64,000 nucleotides of DNA from Alistipes sp. (GCA_017505725.1 JAFVOR010000067.1:1-64000), one strand, 5' to 3'; counted from the first letter of the stretch, positions 52,946-62,557 are shown. Program-made: numbers and translations. Notes: generated by a model from the letters alone, not told the origin.

Positions 52946-54322
52946 ATGTTTAGGCGAATATTCCTATTTATATCGCTTCTTGCATTGCATTTCAGTATGT
53001 TTGCGCAGCCTCAAAATGTCCACCATTTTGAGGCTCGTCAAACGGCTGCGTGGTTTAGAGAGGGGTTGAGCTATCAGCTTATGCCTCGCTCGTTCTCGGA
53101 GGAGGGCACGCTCAAAGGTGCAGAGAAGCATCTGCAACGACTCAAGGATTTGGGCGTTACGGTGATATATCTCACACCGGTGAATGTGGCCGATACCGAT
53201 ATGGACAAGGCGAAGTGGAGCCCTCGACAACTAAAGTCGGGCTTTAACGATCCGCGTAATCCCTATCGTGCCGGCAACTATTTCCAGGTAGATCCAGAGT
53301 ATGGAACGGATCAAGATCTGAAGGATTTTGTCATCAAGGCGCACGAACTCGGTATGAGGGTATTCCTCGATCTCGTTTTTGGGCATTGCGGCCCCTCGGC
53401 TGATGTAGTAAAGAGCCACCCCGAGTTCTTCAAGTACGATGAGTCGGGCAAGATGGAGCTCACCAAGTGGAACTTCCCGAGGTTCGATACCGATTACAGC
53501 GGCACTCGTGCATACTTCAAGAGCATAATGAGCTACTACCTCGCCAACTACGATGTCGATGGCTTCCGCTGCGATGTTGCCAGCCTTGTACCTATCTCGT
53601 TTTGGGAGGAGTCGCGTGCCGAACTCGAGCGTATCAAACCCGATTTGGTGATGGTTGCCGAGTCGAGTCGTCCCTACAATCTGCGCTACGCATTCGATGC
53701 CAACTACAATTGGAATATCATCCAGAAGGCTCTACGACCTCTCTTGTTCAAAGATTCGAAGGTTGCCGATAAGGGCGGTATTGCCTATGTGCGTTCGTGC
53801 CACGAGTGGAACAGAGAACTCTGCCCTAAGGGGGCGCTATTGTGGAATATGACCGAGAATCACGATTGGGCTACCGATGAGTTCGAGAATCGACAGGAGA
53901 AGGTCTTGGGAAATAGATGCTGCGAACTCGCGCTCGCTTTTTGCTTTGCTATCGATGGTGTGCCATTGATTTTCAATGGTCAGGAGATTGCACACGATAA
54001 GCGTGTATCGCTGTTTGGGCATAAGGATTGTTGGATCGATTGGAACACCGACGGAAAGAGGGCGGTGGCACTTGACAGAACTGCCAAGATTAAGGCTTGG
54101 ACAAAGATGCGCAGGGAGTGTAAGGCTCTGAGCTATGGCTCGACCGAGTGGATCGATAACGATCACCCTGTCGAGGTGCTGTCGTTCCGTAGGGTGCTCG
54201 ATGGCTCGTCGGAGGTGTTGTTTGTCGGCAACTTCTCCGATAAGAGAGTGCGTGTCGAACTTGCCGATGGCACAAAACAGACACTTGAGCCTTGGGGCTA
54301 CATCTTCGAACCACAGAAATAG
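52946..54322 (+). CDS. GH13 alpha-amylase family enzyme, exported
   Basis: A 458-residue enzyme with signal peptide MFRRIFLFISLLALHFSMFA. GH13 regions: LKDLGVTVIYLTPVN, GMRVFLDLVFGHCG, nucleophile Asp in VDGFRCDVAS, acid/base Glu in LVMVAESSRP, and the third acid in MTENHDWATDEF. A short C-terminal beta domain follows (EVLSFRRVLDGSSEVLFVGNF). The enzyme acts on alpha-glucosidic bonds; exact specificity is not clear. It starts 11 nt after the preceding gene, in the same transcript. Confidence 0.93.
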   Translation: MFRRIFLFISLLALHFSMFAQPQNVHHFEARQTAAWFREGLSYQLMPRSFSEEGTLKGAEKHLQRLKDLGVTVIYLTPVNVADTDMDKAKWSPRQLKSGFNDPRNPYRAGNYFQVDPEYGTDQDLKDFVIKAHELGMRVFLDLVFGHCGPSADVVKSHPEFFKYDESGKMELTKWNFPRFDTDYSGTRAYFKSIMSYYLANYDVDGFRCDVASLVPISFWEESRAELERIKPDLVMVAESSRPYNLRYAFDANYNWNIIQKALRPLLFKDSKVADKGGIAYVRSCHEWNRELCPKGALLWNMTENHDWATDEFENRQEKVLGNRCCELALAFCFAIDGVPLIFNGQEIAHDKRVSLFGHKDCWIDWNTDGKRAVALDRTAKIKAWTKMRRECKALSYGSTEWIDNDHPVEVLSFRRVLDGSSEVLFVGNFSDKRVRVELADGTKQTLEPWGYIFEPQK

Positions 54323-54348
54323 AGAGTATAACTTATAAATAATATAGT

Positions 54349-55593
54349 ATGAAAAACATTAAACTTCGTCTTATCGCGATGAACTTCCTGCAGTATGCTG
54401 TTTGGGGTTCGTGGCTGATTTCGCTGGGTGCATACTTGGGTGGCACTCTCAAGTTCTCGGGTGGAGAGATTGGTAGCTTCTTCGCTACTATGGGTATCGC
54501 CTCGCTCTTTATGCCGGCTGTTATGGGTGTTATAGCCGACCGATGGGTGCCGGCTCAGCGACTCCTTGGTGTTTCGCACATTTTGGCAGCACTCTTTATG
54601 ATTGCGGCTTCGATGCAGGATACCTACCAGACCTTGTATCCGTTGGTGCTCCTGAGCGTGATGTTCTATATGCCAACCATCGCATTGAGCAATACGGTGG
54701 CTTACAACGCTTTGAATAAGGCTGGACTCGATACCGTCAAGGCATTCCCGCCAATCCGTGTGTGGGGTACAGTGGGCTTTATTTGTGCTATGTGGGCGGT
54801 CGATTTGTTGGGCTTTGGTCTCTCGTCTGCACAGATGCTCCTCTCGGCAGGTTTGGGCATAGTGCTGGGTCTATACTGCTTTACTCTCCCTGCGTGCGAT
54901 GTTAATCGTAATGTCGAGTCGAAGTCGTGGGTTGACACCTTGGGCTTGCGTGCATTCTCACTCTTCAAGGAGCGCAAGATGGCTATATTCTTCCTCTTCT
55001 CGATGATGCTCGGTATGTCGTTGCAGATCACCAACGCCTTTGCTGATGGCTACATCAAGAGCTTTGGCGATGTAGCAATGCACGGTGATAAGTATCTCGG
55101 TACTTTCGGTGTCGAGCACTCGACCATCCTTATCTCGCTCTCGCAGATTTCGGAGACATTGTGTATCCTCCTTATTCCGTTCTGCCTCAAGCGTTTCGGA
55201 ATCAAGAATGTGATGCTCATCTCGATGTTTGCCTGGGTGTTGCGCTTTGGTCTGCTTGGTGCAGGAAATCCGGGTACCGGCGTGTGGATGTTCATCCTCT
55301 CGATGATAGTCTATGGCGTGGCATTCGACTTCTTCAATATCTCGGGCTCGCTCTATGTCGAGAAGGAGACAGTACCGGAGATTCGCGCGAGTGCGCAGGG
55401 TGTCTTTATGATTATGACCAACGGCTTCGGTGCCTTCATCGGCTCGTATGTTGCAGGTTGGGTGGTCGACAAGTGGGGCTGGCCTCTCTCGTGGTATATC
55501 TTCGCAGGCTATGCATTGGTAGTGGCGATACTTTTTGCGCTTGTATTTAGATATAAGCACAATCCCAATGAGGGCGTCGAGGTGAAACATTAG
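54349..55593 (+). CDS. MFS transporter, nucleoside:H+ symporter (NupG-like) family
   Basis: A 414-residue, 12-helix carrier. Family features: MNFLQYAVWGSWLISLGAYL at the start, ALSNTVAYNALNKAGLDTVKAFPPIRVWGTVGFI, and FDFFNISGSLYVEKETVPEIRASAQGVFMI late in the protein, all typical of the NHS family. In sugar clusters of Bacteroidota, relatives of this family are thought to carry sugars. It is the last gene of the 47-55 kb unit and is followed by a terminator. Confidence 0.9.
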   Translation: MKNIKLRLIAMNFLQYAVWGSWLISLGAYLGGTLKFSGGEIGSFFATMGIASLFMPAVMGVIADRWVPAQRLLGVSHILAALFMIAASMQDTYQTLYPLVLLSVMFYMPTIALSNTVAYNALNKAGLDTVKAFPPIRVWGTVGFICAMWAVDLLGFGLSSAQMLLSAGLGIVLGLYCFTLPACDVNRNVESKSWVDTLGLRAFSLFKERKMAIFFLFSMMLGMSLQITNAFADGYIKSFGDVAMHGDKYLGTFGVEHSTILISLSQISETLCILLIPFCLKRFGIKNVMLISMFAWVLRFGLLGAGNPGTGVWMFILSMIVYGVAFDFFNISGSLYVEKETVPEIRASAQGVFMIMTNGFGAFIGSYVAGWVVDKWGWPLSWYIFAGYALVVAILFALVFRYKHNPNEGVEVKH

Positions 55594-55612
55594 CAGAAAT
55601 GCTTCCCATAAG

Positions 55613-55648
55613 GAGAGGGTGTCCAAAGAGTTGTTGGATGCCCTCTTC
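55613..55648 (+). terminator. terminator of the sugar cluster
   Basis: GAGAGGGTGTCCAA/TTGGATGCCCTCTTC stem-loop followed by TTCTT, 20 bp after the MFS stop. Confidence 0.75.
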
Positions 55649-55699
55649 TTCTTGCACGATATTTGCGATGGGTTGTAGGTGAACGAAAACTTACAACTT

Positions 55700-56263
55700 A
55701 TGAGACGCAAAATTATTTTTGTCCTATCCATCGCAGTGCTTGTCGGTGTGGGCGTGTTGGGCTATACAAGGGCTACCAACAAGGGCTCTGCCGAGCGTGA
55801 GCAGCAGCGCGAACAACGACACCTCGAGCGCGAAAAGCGTCGTGCCGAGCGACAAGCCGAGTACGAACGCTATATCGACTCGATAGTGCTGGCACGCAAC
55901 TATCAGTTTGTTCCGCAGACAATGCAGCAACAACCCGCAGGCTCGATGCGAATGCTCAATAATGCCAACTTTGAGCTGAGCGTGTGGGGTAGTGAGGTCG
56001 ATATCTTTTTGCCCTATATCAAGGGTGTTACACCGCCCTATTATACGGTGATGCTCAACTATACCTTGCCAGCGGTCAAACGCTATGTGACCGAGCAGAC
56101 CAAGGAGGGTTGGCTGGTCACCTTCTCGTCATCGCTATTCTCGGGTTCCGACTACGATTTCTCGCTCGAAATCTACACCTCGTCGGGTAGTGCAACTCTC
56201 ACTATCGCCTCGCCTTGGTACCCTGATGTTCAATATATTGGCGGAATAATCGGACAGAACTGA
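55700..56263 (+). CDS. DUF4251 protein, first of a tandem pair
   Basis: A 187-residue protein. The ATG at 55700 is preferred since it begins a membrane-type signal (MRRKIIFVLSIAVLVGVGVLG); a frame extension upstream was rejected. An Arg/Glu-rich helix follows (EREQQREQRHLEREKRRAER), then the DUF4251 core YERYIDSIVLARNYQFVPQTMQ with later IFLPYIKGV and TIASPWYPDVQYIGGI. The family is exported and of unknown function. The next gene starts at the stop codon (TGATG overlap). Confidence 0.88.
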   Translation: MRRKIIFVLSIAVLVGVGVLGYTRATNKGSAEREQQREQRHLEREKRRAERQAEYERYIDSIVLARNYQFVPQTMQQQPAGSMRMLNNANFELSVWGSEVDIFLPYIKGVTPPYYTVMLNYTLPAVKRYVTEQTKEGWLVTFSSSLFSGSDYDFSLEIYTSSGSATLTIASPWYPDVQYIGGIIGQN

Positions 56264-56805
56264 TGGCGAGGATGTTGCTCCTTGCTACAATGCTCGCAGC
56301 GAGCCTTGTAGCACACGCACAGGTCGGCGAAACAGACCAAAAACCTATGTCGAAGGCAAAGGCCGAGCGTCAGGCTCGCAGGGACGCCTACGCTGCCGAA
56401 ATCGATGGTATAGTTCGCTCACGAAACTATATCTTCCGCCCCATCACGATGCAGAATGTCGTGACCGGAAATACACGCTCGGTATTTGCCTACTATCTCT
56501 ACGCTGCAGTCGAGGGCGACAAGGTCGTTTTGCACCTTCCCGTGGAGTTTACATCGTATCTGATTGATACCGTAAATATTGATTCATATACCGAGGGCTA
56601 TGTTGCTGATTTAGAGAGTGGTAATTGGCGCATAACTTTCTCGTTGATGAATGGTGCGGAGAGGTGGTTTGTCGAGATTTTTGCCTCTAATATAACAGGT
56701 CAAACCCGTCTCGCTCTGGTCACTCCGCAAGGTGTGATGCGCTACCTCGGAACTCTCGAAAGTGGTGTCGTTGTGCGGAGGAAGGAGCGGCGTGTCGAGC
56801 GATAA
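56263..56805 (+). CDS. DUF4251 protein, second of a tandem pair
   Basis: A 180-residue secreted protein (signal MARMLLLATMLAASLVAHA) with the same core as its neighbour: an Arg/Lys-rich helix (KAKAERQARRDAYAAE), then IDGIVRSRNYIFRPITMQN and LVTPQGVMRYLGTLESG. Start and previous stop share a base, so translation is coupled. It lacks any catalytic signature. Likely a tandem duplication with divergence. Confidence 0.88.
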   Translation: MARMLLLATMLAASLVAHAQVGETDQKPMSKAKAERQARRDAYAAEIDGIVRSRNYIFRPITMQNVVTGNTRSVFAYYLYAAVEGDKVVLHLPVEFTSYLIDTVNIDSYTEGYVADLESGNWRITFSLMNGAERWFVEIFASNITGQTRLALVTPQGVMRYLGTLESGVVVRRKERRVER

Positions 56806-56830
56806 TTTCGGGTTGCCATTGCCCTGTTAT

Positions 56831-56856
56831 GCCGAGTTTTCCGACTCGGCTTTTTT
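56831..56856 (+). terminator. terminator after the DUF4251 pair
   Basis: GCCGAGT/ACTCGGC stem with a TTTCCG-type loop, followed by TTTTTT. Confidence 0.88.
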
Positions 56857-56930
56857 GTGTTTATTAGCTATGCTAATATCTAAATGGAAAACTTTTCTTC
56901 TCGGATGAGCATATTCTCGAAAAAAATTAC

Positions 56931-56938
56931 TATATTTG
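56931..56938 (+). promoter_or_regulatory. -7 box of the rsfS-ftsH gene group
   Basis: TATATTTG (followed by C), 45 bp before the chosen rsfS ATG. Confidence 0.7.
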
Positions 56939-56982
56939 CTCAATTTAATGTATGTTGCATTCAAAAACGAGAAAATAAGTAT

Positions 56983-57333
56983 ATGGAAAATTTGATTCAA
57001 ACCATCGTTGAAGGTATTCAGGATAAGAAGGGCAAGAACATCATCTCGCTCGATTTGTCAGGCTTCGACGGCGCAATCTGCTCGCACTTTGTTGTGTGCA
57101 ATGCCGATTCAACAACTCAGGTTGCAGCCATCGCTGATGGTATCGAGGAGAAGGTCTACGAGACACTCAAGGAGTCACCTTGGCGTGTGGAGGGTAAGCA
57201 GACCGGCTTGTGGGTAGCCCTTGACTTTGTCGATGTTATCGTACACATCTTCCAGAGCGATCTGCGCGACTACTACCGTTTGGAGGAGTTGTGGGCCGAC
57301 GCTCCAATGGTGCGTTACGAGAGCGAGGAGTAG
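56983..57333 (+). CDS. rsfS: ribosome silencing factor RsfS
   Basis: A 116-residue RsfS/Iojap protein that binds ribosomal protein uL14 and blocks subunit joining when nutrients are scarce. Family motifs: ISLDLSGFDGAICSHFVVCN, STTQVAAIADGIEEKV, EGKQTGLWVALDFVDVIVHIF and the ending FQSDLRDYYRLEELWADAP. The start at MENLIQTIVEGI matches the family and lies downstream of the promoter, unlike the longer frame. It is followed by ftsH, as is common in this phylum. Confidence 0.95.
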   Translation: MENLIQTIVEGIQDKKGKNIISLDLSGFDGAICSHFVVCNADSTTQVAAIADGIEEKVYETLKESPWRVEGKQTGLWVALDFVDVIVHIFQSDLRDYYRLEELWADAPMVRYESEE

Positions 57334-57437
57334 GAGTATTTTAGCCTATTTCTTGCGTATTTTCGGATATACTTTATGCTGCCGTTATGCGTTATATGTG
57401 GTAGCAAAAGTGTAATTTTTAACCGTTCAAACTATTT

Positions 57438-59357
57438 ATGTCAGCTAATAAAAAGGTAAAGATGCCTCGCCCTAACATTATGTGGTTCTGGGGCTTAATC
57501 CTTGCGGGTATCGTTGGTTATTGGATGTTCGGCGAGGAGCAGACTCGACCTGTCAAGTCCGATTGGAACAAGGTTGAGCAGTTGGTGATTGCGGGTGATG
57601 TCGAGAAGATCACGGTTGTCAATCGTGACGAGGCTCGTGTAGCAATCAAGAGTAACAAGATAGACTCTCTGCGCGAGACCGATTTGCGCTACAAAGAGTT
57701 GCCAAAGACGGGTTATCAGCTATTTTTCAATATTGGCTCGGTCGATTCATTCAAGTCCGACTTGGAGGAGGCCGAGGCTCAGGGTGGCAACCGAGTGGTT
57801 GTTGCCTACGAGAATGAGAAAGAGTGGTACGACTCTTGGCTCGTTGGTTTGTTGCCTTGGGTTATAATGATTGCTGTGTGGTTCCTCATTATGCGCGGAA
57901 TGTCGCGCGGCGGAGGTGCGCAGGGTGGCATTATGAATGTGGGCAAGGCGCGTGCACAGGAGTTCGATCAGCAGGATCCGAACAGGCGTGTCACATTCAA
58001 GGATGTAGCAGGTTTGGAGGAGGCAAAGGTCGAGATTATGGAGATTGTCGACTTTTTGAAGAATGCCGCAAAATATCGTGAACTCGGAGCAAAGATTCCG
58101 AAGGGTGCTCTCTTGGTAGGCCCTCCGGGAACGGGTAAAACCCTCTTGGCAAAGGCTGTAGCAGGCGAGGCAAATGTTCCGTTCCTCTCGATTTCGGGCT
58201 CGGACTTTGTCGAGATGTTCGTGGGTGTGGGTGCTTCGCGTGTTCGTGATTTGTTCGAGCAGGCAAAGAAGAAGGCTCCGTGCATCGTCTTTATCGACGA
58301 GATCGACGCCATAGGTCGTGCGCGTGGTCGCAATGCAGGTTTCTCAGGCAACGATGAGCGCGAGAATACTCTCAATCAGTTGCTTACCGAGATGGATGGA
58401 TTCCAGACCAATGCGGGCGTTATTATCTTGGCTGCCACCAACCGTGCCGATATTTTGGATAAGGCACTGATGCGTGCGGGTCGTTTCGATCGTCAAATCG
58501 AGGTTGGCTTGCCTGAGGTACACGAGCGCAAGGAGATATTCGAGGTGCATCTTCGCAAGTTGAAGCTCGACGAGTCGCTCGATCGAGACTTCTTGGCAAA
58601 GCAGACTCCGGGCTTCTCGGGTGCCGATATTGCCAATGTATGTAACGAGGCGGCTTTGATTGCTGCCCGCCACAATAAGAGTTGCGTAGGCAAGGAGGAT
58701 TTCTTGGCTGCTATCGACAGAATCATTGGTGGATTGGAGCGTAAGAACAAGGTTATCTCGCCTATGGAGAAGAAGACCATCGCTTATCACGAGGCGGGAC
58801 ACGCCACCGTAAGTTGGATGCTCGAGCACGCAAATCCACTTGTCAAGGTTACGATTATTCCGCGTGGCAAGGCTCTTGGCGCAGCGTGGTATCTGCCTGA
58901 GGAGCGCAGCATCACCACTCGCGAGCAGATGATGGATGAGTTGGCTTCGTTGCTGGCGGGTCGCATTGCCGAGGAGAAGTTCTTTGGCCACCTCTCGACA
59001 GGCGCATTGAACGACCTCGAGCGAGTGACCAAGATGTGTTATGCAATGGTTGCCTACTATGGTATGAGCGAGGAGGTGGGTTCGATGAGCTACTACGACT
59101 CGACAGGACAGAGCGATATGGCATTCACAAAACCATACTCGGAGCGCACAGCGCAGCAGATTGACGACGAGGTGCGTGCCTTGATTGCGAAGGCTCGCGA
59201 GATGGCAGAGAGGGTTATCGACGAGCAGCGCGAGGGACTCATTGAGTTGGCAGAGTTGCTTCTCGAGCGCGAGGTTGTCTTCACCGAGGATGTGGAGCGC
59301 ATATTCGGCAAGCGCCCTAACTCGTTGCCAGAGAGTAGCGTAGAATCGGAAAACTAA
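57438..59357 (+). CDS. ftsH: ATP-dependent zinc metalloprotease FtsH
   Basis: A 639-residue membrane AAA+ protease that degrades damaged membrane and short-lived proteins. Two N-terminal helices (~13-32 and ~134-152) flank a periplasmic segment. Walker A is GPPGTGKT (~residues 228-235), Walker [12 protein letters not shown], the second region of homology [20 protein letters not shown], and the zinc site HEAGH at 451-455 with the third ligand further on. Full length. Confidence 0.97.
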   Translation: MSANKKVKMPRPNIMWFWGLILAGIVGYWMFGEEQTRPVKSDWNKVEQLVIAGDVEKITVVNRDEARVAIKSNKIDSLRETDLRYKELPKTGYQLFFNIGSVDSFKSDLEEAEAQGGNRVVVAYENEKEWYDSWLVGLLPWVIMIAVWFLIMRGMSRGGGAQGGIMNVGKARAQEFDQQDPNRRVTFKDVAGLEEAKVEIMEIVDFLKNAAKYRELGAKIPKGALLVGPPGTGKTLLAKAVAGEANVPFLSISGSDFVEMFVGVGASRVRDLFEQAKKKAPCIVFIDEIDAIGRARGRNAGFSGNDERENTLNQLLTEMDGFQTNAGVIILAATNRADILDKALMRAGRFDRQIEVGLPEVHERKEIFEVHLRKLKLDESLDRDFLAKQTPGFSGADIANVCNEAALIAARHNKSCVGKEDFLAAIDRIIGGLERKNKVISPMEKKTIAYHEAGHATVSWMLEHANPLVKVTIIPRGKALGAAWYLPEERSITTREQMMDELASLLAGRIAEEKFFGHLSTGALNDLERVTKMCYAMVAYYGMSEEVGSMSYYDSTGQSDMAFTKPYSERTAQQIDDEVRALIAKAREMAERVIDEQREGLIELAELLLEREVVFTEDVERIFGKRPNSLPESSVESEN

Positions 59358-59391
59358 ACCAAACCTTTAATAACCTAATACCCCTTTTGAA

Positions 59392-60252
59392 ATGGAGAAT
59401 AAGAGATTGAAAGACCTTGTGGTTCGCACTATCAGCGGAGTGGTGTTACTGCTCGTTGTGGTGGGGGCTTTGGTGTGGTCGAAGTGGAGTGTGGGTGCAC
59501 TCTTTGCAACAATTATGATAGGTGGCTTGGTCGAGTTCTATCGACTTTGCGAGAAGGGTGGAGCACGACCTATGCGTAGCATCGGTCTGGCTTCGGCAGT
59601 TGCCCTTTTCGGTATGGCCTTCACCGTATTTCTGCATTGGGGCGCAATCACAGATATTACGGGCAAGGTATTCTTGGCCTTGTTGCTCTACTTTATGTTG
59701 CTTGTGCCTTCGACCTTCGTCTGCGAGTTGTGGCGTAAGCATCCAACTCCGATGGTCAATATCGCTTCGACAATTATGGGCGTTGTCTATTTGGCGTTGC
59801 CAATGGCTCTTATCCTCTTTGTTCCGCAGTTATTGGTCGGTAAGTGGTCGGCTTGGGCGTTGTTGAGCGTTATCGCCATCATTTGGGTTAACGATATATC
59901 AGCCTACTTGGTGGGCGTTACCCTCGGTAAGCACCGTCTCTGTGAGCGCATTTCGCCTAAAAAGTCGTGGGAGGGATTCTTCGGTGGCTTGATTGGAGCT
60001 GTGGCTGCTGCGGTGTTGTTCGGACACTTGGCAGGAGGCTCGCTTCTGGTATGGGGCGGACTTGGTCTGGTGGCATCGTTGTCGGGCGTTGCGGGAGACT
60101 TGGTTGAGTCGTTGTTCAAGCGCGAGGTCGATGTCAAGGATTCGGGTAGGATGATGCCGGGACACGGAGGCTTCCTCGATCGTTTCGATGCGTTGTATAT
60201 CGCTGTGCCATATATGTTTGTCTACCTCTTGTTGTTAGGTCACTTTATGTAG
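59392..60252 (+). CDS. cdsA: phosphatidate cytidylyltransferase
   Basis: A 286-residue polytopic membrane enzyme converting phosphatidic acid + CTP to CDP-diacylglycerol. The C-terminal signature is KRxxxxKDSGRMMPGHGGFLDRFDAL (KDSGRMMPGHGG), preceded by ISPKKSWEGFFGG. It lies 34 nt after ftsH and 25 nt before psd, placing two steps of phosphatidylethanolamine synthesis together. Confidence 0.96.
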   Translation: MENKRLKDLVVRTISGVVLLLVVVGALVWSKWSVGALFATIMIGGLVEFYRLCEKGGARPMRSIGLASAVALFGMAFTVFLHWGAITDITGKVFLALLLYFMLLVPSTFVCELWRKHPTPMVNIASTIMGVVYLALPMALILFVPQLLVGKWSAWALLSVIAIIWVNDISAYLVGVTLGKHRLCERISPKKSWEGFFGGLIGAVAAAVLFGHLAGGSLLVWGGLGLVASLSGVAGDLVESLFKREVDVKDSGRMMPGHGGFLDRFDALYIAVPYMFVYLLLLGHFM

Positions 60253-60277
60253 TATAACCTTTTAAAACTCAAATAAA

Positions 60278-61009
60278 ATGAAGATTAGCAAAGAGGGATT
60301 CAAAATTATCACCGTATCGGGCGTTGTGCTGTTGGCTATTTGGCTTTTGATATTCTATATGCTCAAGGCCAACGACTTGATGTGGTTGCTCATCACCCTT
60401 GCCGTATTGTTGTTCGTCTTTTGGCTCTTCATCGTCTCGTTCTTCCGCGATCCGCGTCGTGTTCGCATCCACGATGACGATCTTGTATTCTCGCCTTGCG
60501 ATGGTCGTGTTGTTGTGACCGAGATTGTCAAGGATGATGAGTACTTCGATGGCGAGGAGCGTATGCAGGTTTCGATCTTTATGTCGGTGACCAATGTTCA
60601 CATCAATTGGTGCCCTGTGGGTGGCTTGGTAAAGTACTTCAAGTATCATCCGGGTCGTTTTCTTGTAGCTTGGCATCCAAAGTCTTCGACCGATAATGAG
60701 CGCACAACAACTGTTGTCGAGACCAAGGAGGGTGTCGAGGTGTTGTTCCGTCAGATTGCGGGAGCTGTGGCGCGTCGTATCGTATCGTATGTGAAGGTGG
60801 GCGAGCAGGTCGAGCAGAACAGCGTATTCGGCTTTATCAAGTTTGGCTCGCGTATTGATATATTGTTGCCAAAGGATGCCAAGTTGTTGGTTGAGATTGG
60901 TGATACAGTAGTGGGTACACAGACACCTATCGCACGCATTGGTGGCGTTGCCGAGGAGTCGCTCGAGACCCCTGAGGAGGAGACGCTCGAGGTTACACCA
61001 CTCTCATAA
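60278..61009 (+). CDS. psd: phosphatidylserine decarboxylase, short form
   Basis: A 243-residue pyruvoyl-dependent enzyme making phosphatidylethanolamine from phosphatidylserine. Two N-terminal hydrophobic segments, VFSPCDGRVV and SVTNVHINWCPVGG (the H-N motif), and the self-cleavage site Gly-Ser in FIKFGSRIDILLP, where Ser becomes the pyruvoyl group. The length fits the short Psd class that is common in Bacteroidota. Operon with cdsA. Confidence 0.95.
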   Translation: MKISKEGFKIITVSGVVLLAIWLLIFYMLKANDLMWLLITLAVLLFVFWLFIVSFFRDPRRVRIHDDDLVFSPCDGRVVVTEIVKDDEYFDGEERMQVSIFMSVTNVHINWCPVGGLVKYFKYHPGRFLVAWHPKSSTDNERTTTVVETKEGVEVLFRQIAGAVARRIVSYVKVGEQVEQNSVFGFIKFGSRIDILLPKDAKLLVEIGDTVVGTQTPIARIGGVAEESLETPEEETLEVTPLS

Positions 61010-61039
61010 GGACTATATTATCTCTAATCTGATGTCGTT

Positions 61040-62167
61040 ATGTCGAACAATGTCCAGAATAACAGCCTAACCTTGCAGACCTTCCTGCGAGGATTGATAG
61101 GCTTAGCGGTAGCAGTTGCGGTAGGAGCCTTGTTGTGGTACTTCCGCGATGTGGTTGTCTATATCCTTATCTCTGCGGTCTTGGCCATTGTCGGAAGACC
61201 TCTGGTGACGCTGCTCTGCAAGGTCCGTATCAAGCAATTTGCACTGCCGCGATGGTTGGCTGCCACCTTCACATTGCTCTTCTTGTGGCTTGTGATTGGC
61301 GGTTTGCTCTCGCTGATTATTCCACTCATCGCGGGCAAGATCTACGAACTCTCGTCACTCGATTTGCGCACCTCGCTCGAGGGTATTCAGGTGCCTCTTG
61401 AGAAGCTGCAGAACTACATTTCTGATATCTTCGCCTTGCCTGATACTCGTGCTTCGTTGTCCGAGATGCTTGCTTCTACGCTCCATAGCATCCTGAACTA
61501 TGATACGGTCAACGCAGTCGTGTCGTCGATATTCAATACAGGTGTGTCGGCTGTTATAGTCCTCTTCTCGGTGTCGTTTATCACCTTCTACTTCTTGAAG
61601 GAGGATGGCCTCTTTTCGGCTATGGTGTCGGCGATATTCCCCGATAAGTACTCCGAGAATGTCCATCGTGCCATCGACAAGGTGTCGTTCCTGCTCTCGC
61701 GCTACTTCACAGGCTTGCTCACCGAGAGTCTTATCATTGCGGGTATCATCAGCTTGGTACTCCTGATTTTTGGTATGAGCATCGAGAATGCCTGCTTTAT
61801 TGCGGTCATTATGGGAATGCTCAATGTGATTCCGTATGCAGGACCTGCGGTGGGTGCATTGGTTTCGATCTTTATCGGCGTGGTGTCGCCTATCGAGGGT
61901 TGCACCATAGCCTATACGCTGACCGTCATTGTCTGTACATTATGTGTAGTGAAGGGTGTGGATGACTTCGTGCTTCAGCCACTCATCTACTCGTCGAAGG
62001 TGCAGGCGCATCCGCTCGAGATTTTCATTGTGATACTTATGGCAGGCTCCGTAGGTGGCATTGTCGGCTTGCTGGTGGCTGTGCCATCCTACACCGTGTT
62101 GCGTGTCTTTGCCAAGGAGTTCTTCTCCGAGGTGTCATTGGTGCGCAAATTGACCAAAGAGATTTAA
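61040..62167 (+). CDS. AI-2E family (TqsA/PerM-like) membrane protein
   Basis: A 375-residue protein with about eight hydrophobic segments. Signature stretches: VLFSVSFITFYFLKEDGLFSA, MGMLNVIPYAGPAVGALVSIF and VLQPLIYSSKVQAHPLEIFIVILMAG. The family was named for a putative autoinducer-2 exporter, but several members are Na+/H+ antiporters. The presence of luxS 1.2 kb away is suggestive, yet this gene sits in a lipid-synthesis operon, so no function is claimed. Confidence 0.9.
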   Translation: MSNNVQNNSLTLQTFLRGLIGLAVAVAVGALLWYFRDVVVYILISAVLAIVGRPLVTLLCKVRIKQFALPRWLAATFTLLFLWLVIGGLLSLIIPLIAGKIYELSSLDLRTSLEGIQVPLEKLQNYISDIFALPDTRASLSEMLASTLHSILNYDTVNAVVSSIFNTGVSAVIVLFSVSFITFYFLKEDGLFSAMVSAIFPDKYSENVHRAIDKVSFLLSRYFTGLLTESLIIAGIISLVLLIFGMSIENACFIAVIMGMLNVIPYAGPAVGALVSIFIGVVSPIEGCTIAYTLTVIVCTLCVVKGVDDFVLQPLIYSSKVQAHPLEIFIVILMAGSVGGIVGLLVAVPSYTVLRVFAKEFFSEVSLVRKLTKEI

Positions 62168-62169
62168 CT

Positions 62170-62541
62170 ATGCAGATTGTCGAGGGTGTCGTTATTGGTG
62201 GCAATAGGTTGGGACGCAAGTTGGGCTTCCCGACTGCCAATATTGCCATCGACGAGAGACTCGATATCGAGAACGGAGTCTACAGTTCGAGGGTTGTTGT
62301 CGAGGGCGAGAGCTATGTGGCAATGACCAATGTGGGCGTGCGCCCCTCGGTGGATGGCTCGAAACGACTGCTCGAAACCCATCTCTTTGGCTTCGAGGGG
62401 TTGCTCTATGGCTTGACACTGCGTGTGGAGCTCTACGACAAGATTCGTGACGAGAAGCGTTTTGACTCGGTCGATGAACTCCGCCGGCAGATCGAAAAGG
62501 ATTCAAACAAGATAAAGGAGCTAATGGCTAATTGCCAATAG
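62170..62541 (+). CDS. stand-alone riboflavin kinase domain
   Basis: A 123-residue protein matching only the kinase half of RibF. Motifs: GGNRLGRKLGFPTANIAID (the GRxLGFPTAN phosphate-binding site), TNVGVRPSVDG, LLETHLFGFEG, and the ending LRVELYDKIRDEKRFDSVDE. The FAD synthetase (nucleotidyltransferase) half, normally ~180 residues at the N-terminus, is missing and no gene for it is seen here. It converts riboflavin to FMN if active. Two nt after the preceding gene. Confidence 0.88.
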   Translation: MQIVEGVVIGGNRLGRKLGFPTANIAIDERLDIENGVYSSRVVVEGESYVAMTNVGVRPSVDGSKRLLETHLFGFEGLLYGLTLRVELYDKIRDEKRFDSVDELRRQIEKDSNKIKELMANCQ

Positions 62542-62557
62542 TTGCAAAACACGAACT

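Noticed and set aside
47235..55593. Labelling the cluster a classical polysaccharide utilisation locus
   Set aside because: No SusC/SusD pair and no hybrid two-component or ECF/anti-sigma regulator is present in the region.
61040..62167. Calling the AI-2E protein a quorum-sensing exporter
   Set aside because: The family name is historic; related proteins are cation antiporters, and the gene lies in a lipid/housekeeping operon.
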